Shown one piece after another: positions 7,619 to 16,803 of a DNA stretch of 40,284 bases (position 1 is the first letter of the stretch; every line of letters begins with the position of its first letter). A program made the position numbers and the translations under genes. Under the pieces are notes generated by a model. The model was not told the DNA's origin. It was given only the letters and a program-made list of their open reading frames with translations, and did no database searches. Location of the stretch: contig DF820473.1 of the NCBI GenBank assembly GCA_000739535.1, positions 33,039 to 73,322 on the forward strand, in the 5' to 3' direction. The stretch is from Candidatus Vecturithrix granuli. Lineage in GTDB: Bacteria; Moduliflexota; Moduliflexia; Moduliflexales; Moduliflexaceae.

Positions 7619-8989
7619 ATGAAGATGCCTTATGACGTGATTATTATTGGAGCGGGACCGGCAGGGATGTTTGCGGCGCTGGAACTAATCAAATGCCATG
7701 CAGCATTCCACATCGCCATCGTTGAAAAAGGTTCTGTTCGTCAACCTGGAAACACAACGAGTATCACTTCCGGATGGGGGGGAGCAGGGGCATTTAGTGA
7801 CGGCAAATTAACGCTCTCACCCGAAGTCGGCGGACAGCTCCGGGAGTTTATTTCTCCGGAACACTTTTATGAACTCATGATGTATGTTGATGCCCAATAT
7901 ATTGAATTCGGAGGTGATCCTGATCGCTTGTTTGGCGGATTGACGCCAGAGTCTGAGGATCTGCAACGAAGAGCGCTGGCCGCCAATCTTGATCTGGTCA
8001 CGTACCAAATCCGTCATCTGGGCACAGACAAATCCTATACGATTGTAGAAAATATTCGCAAATATCTGCTCACGCACCAGGTCGATATTTATGTGAACAC
8101 GGAAGCCGAAACTGTCGATAAACATGGCGACCACTTTGAAGTGGCCGCAACGACTACGTCGCCCGATGGTTCGCAGCAACATCATCTGTTTACCTGTCAG
8201 AAAGTGATTTTAGCCCCGGGACGAGAGGGCGCGCAATGGTTTGTCGGTGAAGCAAGACGCCTGGGACTCCCCATGAAAAATAAAGGCGTGGATGTTGGGG
8301 TACGCGTTGAAGTGCGGGCCGAAACGCTCAAACATATTACGGAACTCTTATACGAATTAAAAGCCATCTATTATAGCAAAACTTTTGATGATAAAGTTCG
8401 TACCTTTTGCATGTGTCCGTATGGTTTTGTGGCGGTTGAGAACTATCGCGGCCTGATTACCGTGAATGGCCATAGCTATGCTAATCGCAAATCGAGCAAT
8501 ACGAATTTTGCCTTGCTCGTCACCGAAACGTTTACTGAACCCTTTGATGATCCGTTAAAATATGGGCAGAGTGTTTCGCAACTTGCGAACCTGTTAGGCG
8601 GAACCGTTCTGGTGCAACGGCTTGGGGATCTGCGCGCCGGACGTCGCTCAACTCCTTCTCGCATTGAACGCGGATTGGTTGCCCCCACGTTGACTCATGC
8701 GACCCCTGGGGATTTGAGTTTAGTCCTACCTTATCGCCAAATGGTGGATATTTTAGAAATGTTAGATGCCATGGAAGGGATCGCTCCGGGAATTGCCAGC
8801 AAGCACACTTTATTGTACGGCGTGGAAATTAAATTCTATAGCTCTCATGTCGAAATGCGTGAAGGTTTTGAGACCGCGATTGACGGCCTGTATGCTGTTG
8901 GAGATGGCGCTGGCATTACCAGAGGCTTACTTCAGGCCTCAATGTGCGGCGTGCTTGCCGGCCGGGCTGTGGCGAATGCGTTGGCCTAG
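7619..8989 (+). CDS. COG2509-type FAD-dependent oxidoreductase
   Basis: The product is 456 residues. An N-terminal Rossmann FAD-binding motif IIGAGPAGMFAALEL (about 8-22) is followed by an acidic strand end (IVEKG) and SITSGWGGAGAFSDGKL, characteristic of the uncharacterised FAD-dependent dehydrogenase family COG2509. Near the C-terminus GLYAVGDGAGITRGLLQAS is the second FAD-contacting motif. The substrate is unknown, no membrane segment is seen, and it should be cytoplasmic. It starts 6 bases after the hisS stop, with AAGGG overlapping that stop as ribosome binding site. ATG-7625 is an alternative start. A hairpin terminator follows about 20 bases after the stop. Confidence 0.85.
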   Translation: MKMPYDVIIIGAGPAGMFAALELIKCHAAFHIAIVEKGSVRQPGNTTSITSGWGGAGAFSDGKLTLSPEVGGQLREFISPEHFYELMMYVDAQYIEFGGDPDRLFGGLTPESEDLQRRALAANLDLVTYQIRHLGTDKSYTIVENIRKYLLTHQVDIYVNTEAETVDKHGDHFEVAATTTSPDGSQQHHLFTCQKVILAPGREGAQWFVGEARRLGLPMKNKGVDVGVRVEVRAETLKHITELLYELKAIYYSKTFDDKVRTFCMCPYGFVAVENYRGLITVNGHSYANRKSSNTNFALLVTETFTEPFDDPLKYGQSVSQLANLLGGTVLVQRLGDLRAGRRSTPSRIERGLVAPTLTHATPGDLSLVLPYRQMVDILEMLDAMEGIAPGIASKHTLLYGVEIKFYSSHVEMREGFETAIDGLYAVGDGAGITRGLLQASMCGVLAGRAVANALA

Positions 8990-9008
8990 ATGTCAGGTGT
9001 ACGGCGTT

Positions 9009-9040
9009 AAAAACCAGGTTTTTCAAAAAAACCTGGTTTT
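9009..9040 (+). terminator. A/T-flanked hairpin terminator after the flavoprotein gene
   Basis: AAAACCAGGTTTTT and its complement (9010-9023 and 9025-9040) form a long stem with an almost absent loop, about 20 bases past the stop at 8989. The trailing T-run is only four bases. It is one of four similar hairpins in the window. Confidence 0.6.
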
Positions 9041-9042
9041 GG

Positions 9043-9156
9043 GGTAGGGGTTAAATAGGAAGTGATGCCCGCTCGTTGAGCGAAGTCGAAACGAGCCGCT
9101 CAGTGTTCCCTTCGACTTCGCTCAGGGAACGTATCACTTCCCATTTAACCACTGCC
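9043..9156. mobile_element. 110-bp MITE-like palindromic element, copy 1
   Basis: Terminal inverted repeats are GGTAGGGGTTAAAT at the left and the complement of GGCAGTGGTTAAAT at the right. The interior has two hairpins: CTCGTTGAGCG...AACGAG, and GTTCCC...GGGAAC, containing GAAGTCGA/TCGACTTC. There is no ORF. The right end stops 6 bases before the stop codon of the minus-strand cyclic-nucleotide-binding gene. Three further copies lie at 22711, 30109 and 40191. Confidence 0.75.
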
Positions 9157-9162
9157 GTTTTT

Positions 9163-9873
9163 TTATGTTTCCAGAAGGGTATCGAGCACTTCATCATCAG
9201 TCGAAACTGCAAGCGAAATATTCCATTGAACGAGATTCTGAAAACAGGAAGCTAATTTCAGAGTTTCACGGGCATTATGGGTGTGAAAAATATACATTAA
9301 GGCGTTCTGTCCCTGTCCTGGGGTGATCAGGCTGGCCAGAATTGATGTTTGATGATCCCAATGCAGATTTTTTTGGCAGCGGATCACGTCTTTCAAATCC
9401 TTCATGTCAAAACTTCCGGTGGCAATAATGGTGTATTCTCCAGGCAAACCGGCTGAAGCATATTTTTGAGGCGTATGTTCAATTAACGCGAGTTCCAACG
9501 CAAGCAGAATCGCCTCTCTGTTGGCTTTTTCCAGACGACTGGCAAGTTGAATGAGCATCGCCATCCCGGCTTCGGGATATTCACGCAGCATCTGTTTGAA
9601 ATCATCGCGAGTCAATGTGATGAGCGTCGTCTCTTCAAGGGCGGTCGCTGTCGCAGAACGGGGGGCGTTTAACAACAGGCTCATCTCTCCAAAGTATTCA
9701 CCCTCTTCTAAGATATTCAGGGTTTTGTCAACACCTTCAACAACATGTTTCGAAATCCTGACACGACCATTCGCAATAACATACATCATATCACCCGGGT
9801 CTTTTTCACGAAAAATGATCGTCCCAACCCCAACAACCTGCCGCTCATATTTGCCATACATCTCCAAATTCAT
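9163..9873 (-). CDS. cyclic nucleotide-binding domain protein without visible HTH
   Basis: The product is 236 residues. Residues about 1-120 form a Crp/Fnr-type cyclic nucleotide-binding beta-barrel with phosphate-binding cassette FGEMSLLLNAPRSATAT (Gly-Glu and Arg present, as in cNMP binders). A long helix follows (LIQLASRLEKANREAILLAL). The last 100 residues (from EYTIIATGSFDMKDLKD) look alpha/beta and not like the winged helix of CRP. They somewhat recall a ferredoxin-like ligand or dimer domain, but I cannot name it. It is therefore more likely a signalling or regulatory effector than a classical CRP activator. It is transcribed alone, diverging from gapA, and copy 1 of the 110-bp element abuts its 3' end. 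Confidence 0.75.
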   Translation of the reverse strand: MNLEMYGKYERQVVGVGTIIFREKDPGDMMYVIANGRVRISKHVVEGVDKTLNILEEGEYFGEMSLLLNAPRSATATALEETTLITLTRDDFKQMLREYPEAGMAMLIQLASRLEKANREAILLALELALIEHTPQKYASAGLPGEYTIIATGSFDMKDLKDVIRCQKNLHWDHQTSILASLITPGQGQNALMYIFHTHNARETLKLASCFQNLVQWNISLAVSTDDEVLDTLLET

Positions 9874-10142
9874 ATTGTCCTCCGAAAGGTTTTCCTATAC
9901 ATCTACATCTCTCTCATTTTTTCCAGAATTTCACATAATTTGTATAATTTTCAACAGAAAAAAAGACATGTCAAGGATTTTCCCTCGTGAGAGAAAATTT
10001 CTTTTTTTCAGAATTTTTTTTTCTTATGAAAAATTAGTTGACGATTTTAGGAAGTTTGTTTAAGGGGAATAGATAACTTTGCGTGAATCGTTATTTTCAG
10101 CGCAAGGGAAAGAAGATTACCTGACTATCTCAATCTGTTTAA

Positions 10143-11150
<1,008 letters not shown>

Positions 11151-11159
11151 TCAGCACAA

Positions 11160-11232
11160 GAGACCAGAGATGGTCTCCTGGGTTATCACAAACAGCATCT
11201 GCAAAGAAGGGAGAGTGTTCTTCCTCTTTGCA
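11160..11232 (+). promoter_or_regulatory. two hairpins between gapA and the FNT channel gene
   Basis: GAGACCA (11160-11166) pairs perfectly with TGGTCTC (11171-11177) around a GAGA loop, 9 bases after the gapA stop. TGCAAAG (11200-11206) pairs with CTTTGCA (11226-11232), extended by partly paired bases, and is followed by AATTTTTC. The second could act as a leaky terminator or attenuator, separating high gapA expression from the downstream channel gene. Confidence 0.45.
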
Positions 11233-11258
11233 GGTAATTTTTCAATGGGGGATGAAGT

Positions 11259-12050
11259 ATGGCGTTCAAAAAACCGGTAGAAATCGCACAGGCTGCGGTT
11301 GCAGCAGGAAAAGCAAAAACTTTGTTGTCTCCTGATAAGATGTTATTGTTAGGGTTCTTAGCCGGAGCATATATTGCTATCGGAGGCTTTTTGGCAGTGA
11401 TTGTTGGAGGGGGAGTCAATGCGGAAACCCTGGGGGTTGGAATTCAAAAACTCCTCTTTGCAGGGGTCTTCCCTGTCGGCCTGATGTTAGTTGTGATTGC
11501 CGGATCAGAACTCTTTACTGGCAACTGTTTACTGCCCCCTATTGCAAAGTTTGCCGGGGAGGCCGATTGGAATGGTGTACTCAAAAATTGGGTATGGGTC
11601 TATATCGGGAATTTTATTGGCAGCGTATTTGTGGCCTATTTTCTGGCAACAGCTACGGGCCTGTTTGGGGCCGATCCCTGGCATTCATATATTATTAAAA
11701 TTGCTGAGAGCAAAGTTTCCCTGGGCTGGTGGAAAATATTGTGGCGGTCGATAGGATGTAACTGGTTAGTCACCCTGGCAGTCTGGATGTCTCTCGCGGC
11801 TGACGATATTATTGGGAAAATTTTCGCTATTTGGTTCCCAATTATGGCCTTTGTCGGGCTAGGTTTTGAACATAGCGTGGCCAATATGTTCTTTATTCCG
11901 GCCGGTATGTTTGCCGGAGCAAACGTGAGCCTGTTGCAATTCCTTTTCATGAATTTATTGCCGGCAACCATTGGCAATATCATTGCTGGAGTTGTGCTGG
12001 TAGCGTGGGTGTATTACTATCTCTACCTGAAAGATGCGCAGAATAAGTAA
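11259..12050 (+). CDS. formate/nitrite transporter (FNT) family channel
   Basis: The product is 263 residues with six predicted membrane helices, matching FNT pentameric channel subunits. Family signatures are GSELFTGNCL (about 83-92) at the end of helix 2, and SIGCNWLVTLAVWMS and FEHSVANMFFIP later in the protein. FocA, NirC and HSC (hydrosulfide) channels share these, so whether it carries formate, nitrite, lactate or HS- cannot be told from sequence. A GGGGGATGAAG stretch before ATG-11259 gives the ribosome binding site. It sits downstream of gapA and ends with a strong terminator at 12076. No formate or nitrite enzyme is nearby; the pairing with gapA hints at export of fermentation acids (inference). 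Confidence 0.9.
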   Translation: MAFKKPVEIAQAAVAAGKAKTLLSPDKMLLLGFLAGAYIAIGGFLAVIVGGGVNAETLGVGIQKLLFAGVFPVGLMLVVIAGSELFTGNCLLPPIAKFAGEADWNGVLKNWVWVYIGNFIGSVFVAYFLATATGLFGADPWHSYIIKIAESKVSLGWWKILWRSIGCNWLVTLAVWMSLAADDIIGKIFAIWFPIMAFVGLGFEHSVANMFFIPAGMFAGANVSLLQFLFMNLLPATIGNIIAGVVLVAWVYYYLYLKDAQNK

Positions 12051-12075
12051 CCCGGAATAATGGAAAAAATAAACT

Positions 12076-12112
12076 GGCAGTAATTCTTTGATGAGTTACT
12101 GCCGTTTTTTTT
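12076..12112 (+). terminator. Rho-independent terminator after the FNT channel gene
   Basis: GGCAGTAA (12076-12083) pairs with TTACTGCC (12096-12103), followed by G and eight T. It is a textbook intrinsic terminator 26 bases after the channel stop. Confidence 0.9.
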
Positions 12113-12264
12113 GAGGGGCGTCACTATCTCTGGTGTGCGTGGTGAAGAGCGTATTGAGGCATATTATGATGATCAGCATTTTTCTTCCTCTACAAAGGCA
12201 ACCATAAACTCAGAATTGTTTCTTCTGGCATTTTTTTACAACATCTGTTCGCTGAACCCGCATT

Positions 12265-12750
12265 TTACATCTGATACTTGCCAAAATCTTCTGGCTTGAG
12301 ATTTTCTAACCACTCCTTGAGTTGATCTGTGTCCTCAGATTCCTTTGTCATATCAATGCTTTTGGCTTTATTGACGACTTCAGCCGAAACGTAAATCGGC
12401 GCGCCGCTTCGCAGAGCCAAAGCAATGGCATCACTCGGGCGTGAATCGATCACGATTTGGTTGCCATTTGAGTTGAGATGAATCACGGCATAAAAGGTGT
12501 TATTTTTCAGATCATTAACCACCACTTTGATCACTCTCGCATTTAATCCAGCAATGACATCGCGCATCAAATCATGCGTCATCGGGCGCGGAGTTGTAAT
12601 TTTTTCCAATTCGAGCGCAATGGCATTTGCTTCAAATAACCCAATCCATATTGGAAGCACGCGCTTATCCTCCAAATCTTTCAGAATCACAATCGGCATG
12701 TTCGTTAAGGGATCCAAGGTTAAACCTTTTACACTCATTTCTATGAACAT
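12265..12750 (-). CDS. bifunctional nuclease family protein (DUF151)
   Basis: The product is 161 residues. The DUF151 core is clear: [32 protein letters not shown], and the highly conserved [21 protein letters not shown]. Members are described as bifunctional DNase/RNase proteins in plants and as conserved stress or regulatory proteins in bacteria; the bacterial role is not firmly known. The C-terminal acidic tail ([21 protein letters not shown]) is usual for the family. The start at 12750 is preferred over an upstream in-frame ATG because AAGGAGG lies 8 bases before it. It is a single-gene unit facing the FNT channel terminator. Confidence 0.88.
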   Translation of the reverse strand: MFIEMSVKGLTLDPLTNMPIVILKDLEDKRVLPIWIGLFEANAIALELEKITTPRPMTHDLMRDVIAGLNARVIKVVVNDLKNNTFYAVIHLNSNGNQIVIDSRPSDAIALALRSGAPIYVSAEVVNKAKSIDMTKESEDTDQLKEWLENLKPEDFGKYQM

Positions 12751-13192
12751 CTGTACTTCCTCCTTCACAAGCAGGTGCAAATTCACGACAGCAATTATAT
12801 GAACAGTGTGTTTTTCATACAATAATTCTTTTCGATTTAAATTTCAAGTACTTTCTCAAAAATTCCTGTTTTTTCTGGGATTTCTTGTGAAGCTATCACG
12901 GAGGGCGATACAGAGGAGATCACTGGGAGATCACTGTTTGTTCTCAGAAAACGGCTGTAGGAAACAAAAAATAAAATATCTAACACGCGGATCATGTATG
13001 TCATTCTTTCCACTCCGCCCTTACATGAAAATTTTCAAAATATTTTTCAGACTGACCGGACCAATTTTCGTTATATTCTGCAATCTTTTTTGCCAGCCAT
13101 TCTCTTCGGAAGCCATTGGCTCCACACGCAGGAGATACCCAGATGTCCGCTCATGAACCCGGATTCCAATAACTGAACAAGTCGATAAGTGG
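12751..13192. other. intergenic stretch with no recognised feature
   Basis: No convincing ORF, RNA or clear palindrome is seen. A short imperfect direct repeat (GAGATCACTGGGAGATCACTG) lies near 12916-12937. It separates a core gene from the decayed island that begins with the octamer array. Confidence 0.4.
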
Positions 13193-13221
13193 TTAAGTGT
13201 TTAAGTGTTTGGGTGTTTGAC
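13193..13221 (+). repeat. octamer tandem array, left side of the decayed island
   Basis: Units of about 8 bases (GTGGTTAA, GTGTTTAA, GTGTTTGG, GTGTTTGA) run in tandem just upstream of the exchanger remnant. A related array in the opposite orientation lies at 15354-15418, on the other side of the gene remnants. Confidence 0.55.
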
Positions 13222-13227
13222 TTTGAC

Positions 13228-13386
13228 TTGCTGAATAATACCGATATTCTCATGGCCATTTTCGCCAGCACTCTGCTGCTCTTAGGACTGGCAGTCGGGA
13301 AGAAATACACCATTAACCGCTGGAAAGGAACAGGATTTATTCTAGTGTACGTCATCTACATCGGCTACTTGATTCAATACGGCTAA
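13228..13386 (+). pseudogene. C-terminal remnant of a Na+/Ca2+ exchanger (CaCA family)
   Basis: About 52 residues, from LLNNTDILMAIF through LLLLGLAVGKKYTINRW to a hydrophobic VYVIYIGYLI end, match the last two helices of YrbG-like calcium/sodium antiporters, where a Lys-Lys-x-x-x-RW-x-G loop precedes a final LLLYxxYxxYL helix. Everything upstream that should encode the other eight or more helices is missing. The reading frame enters directly from the octamer repeat array, so the array marks the breakpoint. No ribosome binding site is apparent. It is almost certainly non-functional. Confidence 0.6.
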
Positions 13387-13611
13387 GTCTGGCACGATGC
13401 GTCCAAAACAATGGAATAACGACAACGAATTCAAGCATATACCGAATTTCTTTGTCAAATTCTGATGAATTCTCAAAGCGGCAGGGTGATAATTTTCTTG
13501 ACATTCCATACCCTGAGACAATACCCTGAAGTTCTTGTTGGTTTCGAATAGACGTATTGCTAGAAGGAAGTTTCCCTTCTGGCTCGATATGATGAACGGG
13601 AACATCCAAGA

Positions 13612-14307
13612 ATGAACGTATTGACAAAAAAACTGCGCGCGCCCATTAAAGAATTCGAAAAACGCTGTCTTCAAAATATCAAAGGGTTTGCCAATGAGCA
13701 TTCAAGAGCGATCAGACCCGACGTTGCGTATGGCAATGCTCAAAAAATGCCCTTAGAAGATGAAAGTGTTGATTTAATTGTGACATCGCCGCCGTACGCC
13801 TCAAACGCCATTGACTACATGCGTGCGCATAAATTTTCATTAGTCTGGTTTGGGTATCCCATCGAGGACCTGAGCGTAAAGCGCCAAGACTATATTGGCG
13901 GAGAAAAGGTGACACACATCCAATATGAAGCTCTTCCCGATTTCACCGCAGCGATTGTCGCAGAGATGTCCAGCCTCAATGCCAAACGCGGGGCCGTCTT
14001 ACACCGCTATTATTCCGAAATGACGCGAGTATTACGAGAGATGTATCGTGTGTTGAAACCTGGAAAAGCTGCAATCGTTGTCATCGGAAATTCGGTCATG
14101 CGTGGAAAAGATACGGAAACACACAATTGTTTCGCTGATATTGGCCGATCTATCGGATTTCAGGTTCCCAAAATCGGCGTGCGCAAATTAGATCGCAGTA
14201 AGCGCATGCTGCCCGCCGGAACCAAAACAGATACACATTCACAGATTCAGCAAAGGATGCATGAAGAATATGTGATTGGCTTTTATAAACCTGAACATTC
14301 ATGGTGA
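13612..14307 (+). pseudogene. N-terminally truncated DNA methyltransferase
   Basis: The frame encodes 231 residues. DLIVTSPPYASNAIDYMRAHKFSL is motif IV of N6-adenine/N4-cytosine methyltransferases (catalytic TSPPY), preceded by AYGNAQKMPLEDESV and followed by MYRVLKPGKAAIVVIGNS. The SAM-binding FxGxG motif is absent. In this arrangement it should lie N-terminal to motif IV, so about the first half of the enzyme is missing. The same frame continues upstream as plausible coding (ARYDEREHPR) but is cut by TAG at 13561 and 13549. No ribosome binding site precedes ATG-13612. Activity is unlikely; an incomplete orphan or restriction-modification enzyme is the best reading. Confidence 0.7.
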
Positions 14308-14313
14308 AGGAAA

Positions 14314-14680
14314 ATAGAAATTGAGCACATAAAAAACGAAGATCAGCTGGATATGCTGAACATGCTGATTGAAGGAAGAAGATTGCGAGACATTAGCGAT
14401 TTGCCCTTTGATCTTGCAACCTGATGCTCTGAGAATTCAAGAAAAATATCAGGCCGATGTCGGCCGGAAATATATTGGCAAAAGAAGCCCTGCGATTGTG
14501 ACCGATGAAACCGTTTATAGCTTGTATCATGACCTTTGGAACCGCCGGATGTGCCCATTAACGCCGCGACCGCGAAAAACGCTTGACAGATTCGGCTGTC
14601 ATGTCAAAATGCTCTCGAACATTTCGACCGCTTCAAAGCGCAGCATAAGGGAATTGGTATTGAATATCCTGCCCCGTGTC
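14314..14680 (+). pseudogene. unrecognised frameshifted coding remnant
   Basis: Coding-like segments lie end to end in different frames. Frame 1 (14314-14424) gives IEHIKNEDQLDMLNMLIEG and RDISDLPFDLAT. Then comes a frame reading DALRIQEKYQADVGRKYIG and TDETVYSLYHDLWNRR, and a third (from about 14608) reading NALEHFDRFKAQHKGIGIEY. Together they look like one protein with two frameshifts, starting 7 bases after the methyltransferase remnant. I do not recognise the family. A restriction-enzyme partner is possible but unsupported. Confidence 0.3.
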
Positions 14681-14683
14681 GCT

Positions 14684-15153
14684 TCATTTTGGCGACTCGT
14701 TTCTTGCGTATTTATTCTTTTGGCAGGTCACTATTTTTGTGTCGCCTGCCAGCGTATCGGCAATTTTTTGCGTGATCAAATTTTTCACCTCTGAAGCAAT
14801 CCGAAAAGCTTCACGGGCTTCCTCTTCTGAAGGCATGTAAAAATCGTCCGGATATCGCATTTCAACCGCATAAGGGGTGAGTTTCTCGGTTTCTGTGATA
14901 TAGCCTGAAAATGAAAGATCGATCTGACTGCATATCCCGATTAAATCCGCAAGATTGTGTGTTTTAGGAAAATCCGTTTCTTTGTAACTTAAGTAGCCTT
15001 TAATATATTTCTCTGAAGCTTGTTGACAATGAAAACAGAGTGTGTCGTAGGGAATGTTGTCTTCACACAGTTCAGCAGTATTTCCGCGTTTCTTAAATCA
15101 TTGTCCGCTTTTTTGAACCATTCCTGAATGTATGCCGACAGTTCATCGCTCAT
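14684..15153 (-). pseudogene. frameshifted HEPN-domain protein (MNT/HEPN toxin type)
   Basis: From ATG-15153 the frame reads MSDELSAYIQEWFKKAD and then NDLRNAEILLNC. Near 15065 it must shift (two extra bases) to continue as EDNIPYDTLCFHCQQASEKY, FPKTHNLADLIG, YAVEMRYPDDFYMPSEEE, down to the stop at 14684. The CFHCQQASEKYIKGYL helix and the TH-N-L motif are hallmarks of COG2250 HEPN proteins, the RNase-type toxin partner of MNT nucleotidyltransferases. The intact protein would be about 155 residues. Its start overlaps the stop of the nucleotidyltransferase remnant by ATGA, the typical operon junction of this module. Confidence 0.65.
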
Positions 15154-15296
15154 ATAACACGACCCCCTCTCTGATCACGGTGGGAAACAAAAGACTGTTT
15201 CACATTTTGCCATTTAGCAACATCCTCGTGCGTATAAAACAGAATATCTTTTGGTATCCGGCTTCTGGCCTGGAGTCCTGACGGCGCGCAGATCGT
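15150..15296 (-). pseudogene. C-terminal remnant of an MNT-type nucleotidyltransferase
   Basis: A 48-residue frame contains RIPKDILFYTHEDVAKW and then SFVSHRDQRGGRVI. It matches the end of minimal nucleotidyltransferases (pattern P-x-D-I-L-V-x-T-P-E-E, then a final E/R-G-x-V-L-Y), which serve as antitoxins to HEPN toxins. The catalytic GSxARG...DxD half is missing; a TAG at 15297-15299 ends the frame upstream. The stop overlaps the HEPN start (TATGA). The pair is a degraded MNT/HEPN module. Confidence 0.5.
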
Positions 15297-15353
15297 CTAT
15301 GTCTCGAATCAAGGCGAATAGAAAAGGGCTGAATCCTTTTGAGCGTTCTGTTT

Positions 15354-15418
15354 TATAGGTGTTTGAGTGCTTGACAGAAAACACCCAAACACTGAAACAC
15401 CTGAGCACTCACACGCTG
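15354..15418 (-). repeat. octamer tandem array, right side of the decayed island
   Basis: Read on the minus strand, units of about 8 bases (GTGTGAGT, GCTCAGGT, GTTTCAGT, GTTTGGGT, GTTT) run in tandem. It has the same unit style as 13193-13221 but inverted. The segment also folds back on itself: AGGTGTTT at 15358 pairs with AAACACCT at 15395. Its last 13 bases, CACTCACACGCTG (15406-15418), recur at 15475-15487, the 3' end of the GH4 gene. Confidence 0.5.
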
Positions 15419-15427
15419 TGAAATAAG

Positions 15428-15461
15428 AAAAAACCGAGTTTTTTCAAAAAACTCGGTTTTT
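15428..15461 (-). terminator. hairpin terminator after the GH4 gene
   Basis: AAAAACCGAGTTTTTT (15429-15444) and AAAAAACTCGGTTTTT (15446-15461) form a 16-base perfect stem with a one-base centre. A-runs and T-runs on both sides allow termination in either direction. It lies about 17 bases past the GH4 stop on the minus strand. It is flanked by a 13-base direct repeat (15406-15418, 15475-15487). Confidence 0.7.
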
Positions 15462-15477
15462 CACTGCTTCTAAACAC

Positions 15478-16803
15478 TCACACGCTGAAATGCTTGAATT
15501 GCGGCAGGTATTCGCGATTTTGCTGCAGCATTTCGTTCACCATCTGTTTGATTTCAGCCAATGAGAGCACGGCGGCGGTCAATGGATCGTGGATAATGGC
15601 GTGAAAGACTAGGCGCGGATCGCCGGTGAGGGCGGCTTCGACCGCCATTTCTTCGGTCATTACACAGACATGGTTCAGGGCCACGCATTGCGGCGGCAGC
15701 GCGCCGACGTGCACCGGATGGAGTCCTGCTTTATCTACATACACCGGAACTTCCACGCAGGCGTTTTCCGGCAGATTGGTAATTAAGCCGGTGTTGGGCA
15801 CATTGCCGTTAAACCCAAAAATTTCCCCTCCCTGTAAGGCGTTGATAATGTAAGCTGCGTATTCATGTCCGCGCTCCAGGCTGATTGGGGTTTCTGCGGC
15901 AAACCAGGTTTTCGCCTCGTCTTTCCAGGAATTCTCCTTTTGCTGATACTCGTTGAGAATATAGGCATACACGCCCGGGTTCCAGCCCGTGCCGTGGGTG
16001 CAGTATTGTTCGATTAGTTCCGGGCGTTTGCGAAACCAGGCATTATATTCCGAGTTGTGTCCGCTGGATTCGGTGACGTAATAGTCTAAGTGCAGAAACA
16101 TTTCATTGCGCACGATTTCTTCATTGTAAATCTCCGGTTTGCTGATCGCCTCACGAATCTGCGGGTACGCATCTTTACCATTGCGTTCATATTTCAGATA
16201 CCAGGCCTGATGATTGATTCCGGCGCAGGTATAGGTGATTTCCGACATAGGCGCGTCAATCCAATCCGCCAGCATTTCGGCCGTGCCCTGGACACTGTGG
16301 CACAGGCCGGTCAGCCGGATAAACGATTTTCGCTGCATGGCGCGGCACAGCATAGCCATCGGATTTGTATAATTTAGAAGCGTGGCGTCAGGGCAATAGC
16401 GTTCCATGTCTTTGACAATGTCCAACATGACCGGAATGGTGCGCAGGGCGCGAAAAATTCCGGCCGGGCCGCGCGTATCGCCAATATTAATATCCACCCC
16501 GTACTTTTTAGGAATTTCAATGTCATGCCGCCAGACGTCCGTTCCTCCGGCTAAAATGGTACAGAGCACGGCATCCGCGCCTTTTAACGCCTCGGCGCGG
16601 TCCATCGTCGCTTCAACCTGTGCCGGATAGTTCCCCATATCTACAATACGTCGCACGGATTTTTGAGCAAATTCAAGGCGTTCCGTATCAATGTCCATCA
16701 ATGAAATTGTCGCATTTTCAAGCAGCGGGAAGGTCAACATATCCCGCACCAATCCTCGTGTAAACCCTAAACTTCCCGCTCCAATAAACGTAATTTTTGC
16801 CAT
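15478..16803 (-). CDS. glycoside hydrolase family 4, alpha-galactosidase (MelA-like)
   Basis: The 441-residue length is typical of GH4. The N-terminal NAD-binding Rossmann motif is FIGAGSLGF (6-14). NYTNPMA (144-150), GLCHSVQG (167-173) and GINHQAWY (195-202) are the conserved GH4 motifs that bind Mn2+ and substrate. The Cys-His-Ser-Val version at 168-171 is the one associated with alpha-galactosidases of the MelA type. [17 protein letters not shown] is also conserved. These enzymes use an NAD-dependent oxidation-elimination mechanism in the cytoplasm. GAGGAG lies 10 bases before ATG-16803, so the longer upstream frame is not used. No sugar transporter is adjacent, so the substrate is inferred from sequence only. 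Confidence 0.88.
   Translation of the reverse strand: MAKITFIGAGSLGFTRGLVRDMLTFPLLENATISLMDIDTERLEFAQKSVRRIVDMGNYPAQVEATMDRAEALKGADAVLCTILAGGTDVWRHDIEIPKKYGVDINIGDTRGPAGIFRALRTIPVMLDIVKDMERYCPDATLLNYTNPMAMLCRAMQRKSFIRLTGLCHSVQGTAEMLADWIDAPMSEITYTCAGINHQAWYLKYERNGKDAYPQIREAISKPEIYNEEIVRNEMFLHLDYYVTESSGHNSEYNAWFRKRPELIEQYCTHGTGWNPGVYAYILNEYQQKENSWKDEAKTWFAAETPISLERGHEYAAYIINALQGGEIFGFNGNVPNTGLITNLPENACVEVPVYVDKAGLHPVHVGALPPQCVALNHVCVMTEEMAVEAALTGDPRLVFHAIIHDPLTAAVLSLAEIKQMVNEMLQQNREYLPQFKHFSV

Noticed and set aside
9945-9974. TTGACA upstream of the cyclic-nucleotide-binding gene as a promoter
   Set aside because: The hexamer is perfect but no acceptable -10 lies 16-18 bases from it.
10038-10066. 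TTGACG upstream of gapA as its promoter
   Set aside because: No -10-like hexamer at usable spacing; the gapA promoter remains unidentified.
12111-12299. 62-residue plus-strand frame after the FNT channel gene
   Set aside because: It starts inside the terminator T-run and overlaps the end of the DUF151 gene; no sign of coding.
13342-13701. Minus-strand frame opposite the methyltransferase start
   Set aside because: No family resemblance or ribosome binding site; it mirrors the methyltransferase remnant.
13193-15418. Repeat arrays considered as CRISPR
   Set aside because: Units are 8 bases with no spacers and the arrays are under 70 bases; no cas gene is in the window.
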